From contig NZ_CP163518.1 in the NCBI RefSeq assembly GCF_041080625.1, positions 8,673,501-8,737,500 of the forward strand: a DNA stretch of 64,000 nucleotides. Reading direction: 5' to 3'. Below, piece by piece: positions 59,983 through 64,000 of the stretch. How positions within the stretch are numbered: the stretch's first letter is position 1; every line of letters begins with the position of its first letter. The stretch comes from Streptomyces sp. CG1 (GTDB lineage Bacteria; Actinomycetota; Actinomycetes; Streptomycetales; Streptomycetaceae). The notes beneath the pieces were generated by a model. That model saw nothing but the letters and a program-made list of their open reading frames with translations, was not told the DNA's origin and made no database searches. Both the position numbers and the translations under genes were made by a program.

Positions 59983-62754
59983 TCAGGACGACGGCCGGGT
60001 CCTCGGGGCCGTCCCGGCCGCCGTACGGCCGTCCTGCCCCGGCTGGCGCAGCAGCAGCGCGATCGCCGCCGCCACCATCGACACACCGCCGGCCAGCGCG
60101 TAGGCGCCGTTGTAGCCCCAGGCGTCGACCACCATGGAGCCGAGGCCGCCGCCGAACAGGCCGCTGACCAACTTGCCGCTGTAGGCGAGGCCGTAGTTGG
60201 TGGCGTTGTAGTTCTCGCCGAAGTAGTCCGGGGTCAGGGCGGCGAACATCGGGTAGAACGCGCCGCCGCCGAAGCCGGACAGGAAGGCGAAGAACAGGAA
60301 CAGCCACTCGCTCTTGATGTCACCGGCCCAGATGACACCGAACTGGGCGAGCCCCAGGACCACGATGACGAACACCAGGGACGTCTTACGGCCCCACAGG
60401 TCCGACAACCAGCCGACGACCGCCCTCCCGACGCCGTTGATGACCGCCATGACCCCCATCGAGGACGCCGCGACCAGCGGGCCGAAGCCGATCTGCTTGG
60501 CGTAGTCGACCTGGAAGGAGATCCCGAAGATCGACACACCGGCGGTCATGACGATGCTGATCCACATCAGCGGCAGCATGCCGGTCCTGACGGCCTCCTT
60601 CGGGGTGTACTGCCGTACCGCCGGCGGGTTCTTCACCAGGCTCGCCGCGCTCTTGCCGCCGGCGGAGTGCGACAGCGGGTCGATGTCGGCCGGCCACCAG
60701 TTCTTCGGCGGGTCCTTGAAGAAGAACGCGCACACCGCGACGACGAGCAGCACGTACACGCCGATCAGGTCCAGCACCTCGTCGTAATTGCCGGTGTCGA
60801 AGGCGTAGTTGAAGATGAAGATGAAGGGCAGCGAGCCGTAGGCGAACCCGCCGTTGACGAACCCGGTCTTCGCGCCGCGCCGTTCCGGGAACCACTTGCC
60901 GACCATGTTGATACAGGTCGCGTAGATCAGCCCGGAGCCCGCACCGCCCACGACACCGAAGCCGAGGATGGCCGGCATCACGCTGCCGAGGTGGGACAGG
61001 GCCAGGAAGCCGAGCAGACACATCGCGGCGCCGAGGAACATCGCGCGGCGCGCCGTGAGGATGCCCCTCTCGCGCAGCCAGCCCGCCGGGAAGGCGATGC
61101 CGGCCTGGAAGAACACCCAGACGCTGAGGATCCAGAAGGCGTTGCTCTGGGTCCAGCCGTGCGCGGCGGACAGAGTGTCCTCGGCCGAGCCGTAGGCGTA
61201 CTCCGAGACGCTGATGGCCATCATCGCGACCCACGGCAGGTACACCATGAGGCTGCGGGAGTGGCCGAGGATGTCACGGTCCGTCTCGCCGATGCGGTAG
61301 ACCCGCCCCCGGGAGTCGGTGACTTCGCGGTACGAGCGGTTCGCCGAACCGGAGTCGGCGGGCGTGTTCCTTGTTGTCGGATCAGCCGTCATGTCAGGCT
61401 CCTCGCCGAGGGGGTGGGGATTGGGGACGACGCGCCGGACGCCGAGCCTGCCCGGCGCTCTGAGGAACAGCGCCACCACGGCACAGACGAGCCCGGTGCA
61501 GCCCGCCAGAAGGAACGCGAAGCGGGGGTCCCGCGCGGCGTACACGGCGGCGCGCGTGCCGCCGGCGGCGGCGACCGGCAACAGCCAGGCGCCGGCGAGG
61601 AGTCCGTGGACGCTCGCGCTGTGGTTCTCACCGAAGTGGTCCGTGGCCAGCGCGGTGACCAGCGCCAGGACCGCCGTGCCGGCCGCGGCGGTGACCGTGG
61701 CACAGCCGAGGAGGAGCAGCCCGCTGTCCGTCCGGGCCGCGGCGAGCGCCCCGAACTGGGCGGAGGCCAGCAGCAGACAGGCCGTGATCAGGGCCGCGCG
61801 CCGCCCCGAACGGTCCGACAGCGCGCCGGCCACGGCCACCGCGGCACCGCCCGCGACGGCCACCGACCACACCGTCGGGCCGCCGAGCCCGAGTTGTCCG
61901 CCGTACTCCGTGAACAGACCGATGCCGAGCACGGTGACGCCGGCCGCGCCCAGCAGGCACAGCCACATCAGCCACAGCACCGGGTTGCGGGCAGCCTCGT
62001 GCAGGGCGTGGTGGCGTACAGCCGGCGGGTTCTTCTCCCGTGCGCGCCGGGCGACGGGATCCGCCGGCACGGACCGCGGGTCGGGACGCGGGGGCCACCA
62101 GTTCCGCGGCGGGTCCTTGAGGAGCCGGCCGGCCCCCGCCACGGCCAGGGACGCTCCGGCCCCCGTGACCGCGAGCAGCACCTGCGGGTCGGCCCCGCGC
62201 ACCGGGGCCAGGAGGAACGGTACGGCCCCGAGGGCGAGCCCGCTCGCCACTGCTCCCGTGGGGCCGCCCCGGCGCTCCGGCCACCACCTGCCCGGCAGCG
62301 TCAGACAGGTCGTTTGCACCAGCCCGGCGCCGGCACCGGCGGACACGGCGAAGACGAGCCGGACGGCGGCGAGGTCCGGAGCGGCGGCGAGCGCCAGATA
62401 CCCGGTGAGGGTGGCGAGCGCTCCGGTCGTCATGGCCGCGCGGGCGGAGAGCCGGCCGCTGTTCCGCAGCCGCCCGGCCGGTACGGCGACGGCCGCCTGG
62501 GACAACGCCCACAGACCCGCCGGCCAGTACAGGTCCCCGCCCCACCGGTGAGCGGCACGGAGACCGGCCTGCGCCGCGACGAACGCGTACGCGGCACAAC
62601 TGATGCCCGCCATGCCCGCCCAGGGCAGGACGACCATCCAGATCCGGCCACGGCCCAGCAGATCGACATCGCTCTCGCCGACCCGGTAGACCCGGCCCCT
62701 GCGGTCCCTCACCTCCCTGCACAGCACGGAGGCGGGGGAATCGATGGTTTCCAT
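59983..62754 (-). CDS. Fused tandem of two OFA-family MFS transporters (about 24 helices)
   Basis: One continuous frame from ATG 62754 to 59983, 923 residues, holds two paralogous transporters. Both halves begin alike: RGRVYRVGESDVDLLGRG and RGRVYRIGETDRDILGHS. Each has OFA features (PPRNWWPPRPDP and PPKNWWPADIDP; DHFGENHSASVHGL and DYFGENYNATNYGLAYSG). The second half closely resembles known OFA proteins, while the first is more diverged. The junction is LGEEPD-MTADPTT. An AGGAG 6 bases before the internal ATG (61392) would also allow the second half (469 residues) to be made alone. Whether the fusion is real or arose by loss of a stop cannot be told from this sequence. Confidence 0.85.
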   Translation of the reverse strand: METIDSPASVLCREVRDRRGRVYRVGESDVDLLGRGRIWMVVLPWAGMAGISCAAYAFVAAQAGLRAAHRWGGDLYWPAGLWALSQAAVAVPAGRLRNSGRLSARAAMTTGALATLTGYLALAAAPDLAAVRLVFAVSAGAGAGLVQTTCLTLPGRWWPERRGGPTGAVASGLALGAVPFLLAPVRGADPQVLLAVTGAGASLAVAGAGRLLKDPPRNWWPPRPDPRSVPADPVARRAREKNPPAVRHHALHEAARNPVLWLMWLCLLGAAGVTVLGIGLFTEYGGQLGLGGPTVWSVAVAGGAAVAVAGALSDRSGRRAALITACLLLASAQFGALAAARTDSGLLLLGCATVTAAAGTAVLALVTALATDHFGENHSASVHGLLAGAWLLPVAAAGGTRAAVYAARDPRFAFLLAGCTGLVCAVVALFLRAPGRLGVRRVVPNPHPLGEEPDMTADPTTRNTPADSGSANRSYREVTDSRGRVYRIGETDRDILGHSRSLMVYLPWVAMMAISVSEYAYGSAEDTLSAAHGWTQSNAFWILSVWVFFQAGIAFPAGWLRERGILTARRAMFLGAAMCLLGFLALSHLGSVMPAILGFGVVGGAGSGLIYATCINMVGKWFPERRGAKTGFVNGGFAYGSLPFIFIFNYAFDTGNYDEVLDLIGVYVLLVVAVCAFFFKDPPKNWWPADIDPLSHSAGGKSAASLVKNPPAVRQYTPKEAVRTGMLPLMWISIVMTAGVSIFGISFQVDYAKQIGFGPLVAASSMGVMAVINGVGRAVVGWLSDLWGRKTSLVFVIVVLGLAQFGVIWAGDIKSEWLFLFFAFLSGFGGGAFYPMFAALTPDYFGENYNATNYGLAYSGKLVSGLFGGGLGSMVVDAWGYNGAYALAGGVSMVAAAIALLLRQPGQDGRTAAGTAPRTRPSS
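61392..61403 (-). promoter_or_regulatory. Internal ribosome-binding site and ATG within the fused transporter
   Basis: On the minus strand AGGAG (61399-61403) lies 6 bases before an ATG (61392-61390) at the junction of the two halves. Such a site would be expected at the start of a separate gene, so it marks the old gene border and may still give a separate second transporter. Confidence 0.7.
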
Positions 62755-62982
62755 CGTGCGACTCGCACCCCTTGCGTCGAAAGTTCTGGCCAGCGCCCCC
62801 TGTCCCATGCCTTTCGTGCGCGCCCGGGTCCCGGGGCCGACTGACGCGCACCGCCGGCCGGCCCCTCCGTCACTCACGTCATGAACCGCCCCCCGGCAAC
62901 CCGGCCGCCCGCGCCCTCCGAGCGGTGTCCCGCCCGGAGGGCGCCCCCGGGCCCCCGGCCGATGCCGGGCGAGCCCCCGTCG

Positions 62983-64000
62983 TCACAGGAGCCCCGCGGC
63001 CCGCGCCCAGCGGTACTTCGCGCCGAGCGCGGCCACCGGCTTCTCGGTCGTGTACGGGTACGCCACGACCCCCCGCTCGAACAGGTACTGGCAGGCCTCC
63101 TCGACCTCGACGTCGCCCGCGAGGGACGCCACGACCGGCTTCTCGATGCCCCGCTCGCGGAACTCCGCGACGACCCGCGCCGTCAGCTCCGCGAACACCG
63201 TCGGCGGGGTGACGATGGTGTGCCAGTAGCCGAGCACGAGCGCATGGATCCGCGGATCCTCCAGACCCAGCCGGATCGTCGCCTCGTACGTCGACGGCGG
63301 CTCGCCCCCGGTGATGTCGACGGGGTTGCCGGCCGCGCCGAACGGCGGGATGAACCGGCGGAACGCCTCGTCCAGGTCGGGCGGGATCTCCATCAGGGAC
63401 AGCCCGTTGTCGGTCACCGCGTCCGACAGCAGCACACCGCTGCCGCCCGCCCCGGTGATGATCACGACGTTGTCGCCCCGGGGCGTGGGCAGGACGGGCA
63501 GGGCACGGGCGTACTCCAGCATGTCGTTCAGCCCCGGCGCCCGGATGACGCCCGCCTGCCTCAGGATGTCGTCGTACACCGCGTCGTCGCCCGCCAGCGC
63601 CCCGGTGTGCGAGCCGGCCGCCTTCGCGCCCGCCGCCGTACGGCCCGCCTTCAGCACCACGACCGGCTTCTTCGGCACGGTCGCCCGGGCCGCTTCCACG
63701 AATGCCCGGCCGTCCTTGAGGTCTTCGAGATGCATGGCGATGCACTCGGTGTGCGGGTCCTCACCGAACCAGGTCAGCAGGTCGTCCTCGTCCAGGTCCG
63801 ACTTGTTGCCGAGGCCGACGATCGCCGACACACCCGTCTTCGTGGTGCGGGCGAAACCGAGGATCGCCATGCCGATGCCACCGGACTGCGAGGTCAGCGC
63901 CACCCCGCCCTTGACGTCGTACGGCGTGCAGAACGTGGCGCACAGGTCCTGCCAGGTGGAGTAGTAGCCGTAGGTGTTCGGGCCGAACAGACGGATGCCG
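62983..64000 (-). CDS. NDP-forming acyl-CoA synthetase / acetate--CoA ligase family (5' end off the right edge)
   Basis: The leftward frame runs from the right edge to a stop at 62983 (338 residues visible). IRLFGPNTYGYYSTWQDL, VALTSQSGGIGMAI, IVGLGNKSDLDEDDLLTWF, VVLKAGRTAAGAKAAGSHTG (the phospho-His region), VVIITGAGGSGVLLSDAVTD and GAAGNPVDITGGEPPSTYE define the CoA-binding and succinyl-CoA-ligase-like domains. The N-terminal CoA-binding domain lies beyond 64000. The ATP-grasp part is not in this protein as seen. Next to OFA carriers, a role in activating an organic acid such as oxalate is likely but unproven. Confidence 0.88.
   Translation of the reverse strand, partial: GIRLFGPNTYGYYSTWQDLCATFCTPYDVKGGVALTSQSGGIGMAILGFARTTKTGVSAIVGLGNKSDLDEDDLLTWFGEDPHTECIAMHLEDLKDGRAFVEAARATVPKKPVVVLKAGRTAAGAKAAGSHTGALAGDDAVYDDILRQAGVIRAPGLNDMLEYARALPVLPTPRGDNVVIITGAGGSGVLLSDAVTDNGLSLMEIPPDLDEAFRRFIPPFGAAGNPVDITGGEPPSTYEATIRLGLEDPRIHALVLGYWHTIVTPPTVFAELTARVVAEFRERGIEKPVVASLAGDVEVEEACQYLFERGVVAYPYTTEKPVAALGAKYRWARAAGLL

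Noticed and set aside
59914..62844. 976-codon + frame opposite the fused transporters
   Set aside because: Arg/Gly/His-rich antisense text with no domain; the minus strand encodes clear membrane proteins with repeated family motifs.

Overview
The window is very G+C-rich actinobacterial chromosome and reads as Streptomyces. Codon use is strongly biased, GTG and TTG starts are frequent, many neighbouring genes overlap by ATGA or GTGA, and several families are typical of the genus (DUF5753 and MmyB-type XRE regulators, Methyltransf_19/DUF574 enzyme, DUF2795, secreted GH75 chitosanase with a CsnR-type operator). No rRNA, tRNA, CRISPR array, prophage or IS element was seen.

Layout. 1-8.1 kb: methyltransferase (cut by the left edge), histidine phosphatase, ABC-F ATPase, two small conserved proteins, a secreted silk/elastin-like repeat protein, and a coupled pair of a degenerate aminotransferase-like protein and a NAPE-PLD-type metallo-hydrolase. 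8.1-12 kb: a decaying zone with remnants of a DedA protein, a second metallo-hydrolase, a holin-family protein, a MoxR ATPase and a frameshifted vWA/metallopeptidase partner. 12-21.7 kb: OsmC, a lone DnaK, a gutted nar locus (narJ plus internally deleted narH), XRE regulators, ADP-ribosylglycohydrolase, pterin dehydratase, and remnants of a GH6 cellulase and a phytanoyl-CoA dioxygenase. 21.7-26 kb: His-rich methyltransferase, SDR, chitosanase, ABM-like protein and an aldo/keto reductase.

The most interesting region is 26.3-37.2 kb. It is a single-strand, tightly packed run of pqqA-pqqC-pqqD-pqqE, then a GH105 unsaturated rhamnogalacturonyl hydrolase, a polysaccharide lyase, a very large GH28 + GH29-like + F5/8C + GH27 protein split by one in-frame amber codon, and a secreted CBM35-FnIII-FnIII quinoprotein sugar dehydrogenase. 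The first five genes overlap by ATGA, so cofactor synthesis is coupled to pectin-side-chain breakdown, and the last gene encodes the likely PQQ user. The only two TTA (bldA) codons I found in the window lie in pqqD and the GH105 gene. pqqB is not present here.

37-49.8 kb: acyl-CoA synthetase, DHA2 exporter with an Lrp-type regulator, LysR with a bile-acid-symporter-like carrier, sialidase, a quinone-oxidoreductase-like enzyme with a divergent MarR and three matching operators, an isochorismatase-fold protein, an SDR and a LysR. 49.8-64 kb: a formate/oxalate-type region. fdhD, a 2Fe-2S/4Fe-4S subunit, a NuoE-NuoF fusion, a split and frameshifted molybdopterin subunit and a frameshifted ketopantoate-reductase-like gene form a leftward operon. 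Opposite them are an OFA-family carrier with its 44-residue small partner, a KAS III-like enzyme, a GntR/FCD regulator, a fused pair of OFA carriers and an NDP-forming acyl-CoA ligase (cut by the right edge). A shared TTGTCTACAG site links the GntR gene to the carrier/fdh divergent promoter.

Three single-base frameshifts, one amber codon and several large deletions give an unusual density of broken genes; the single-base ones could be assembly errors and need read-level confirmation.
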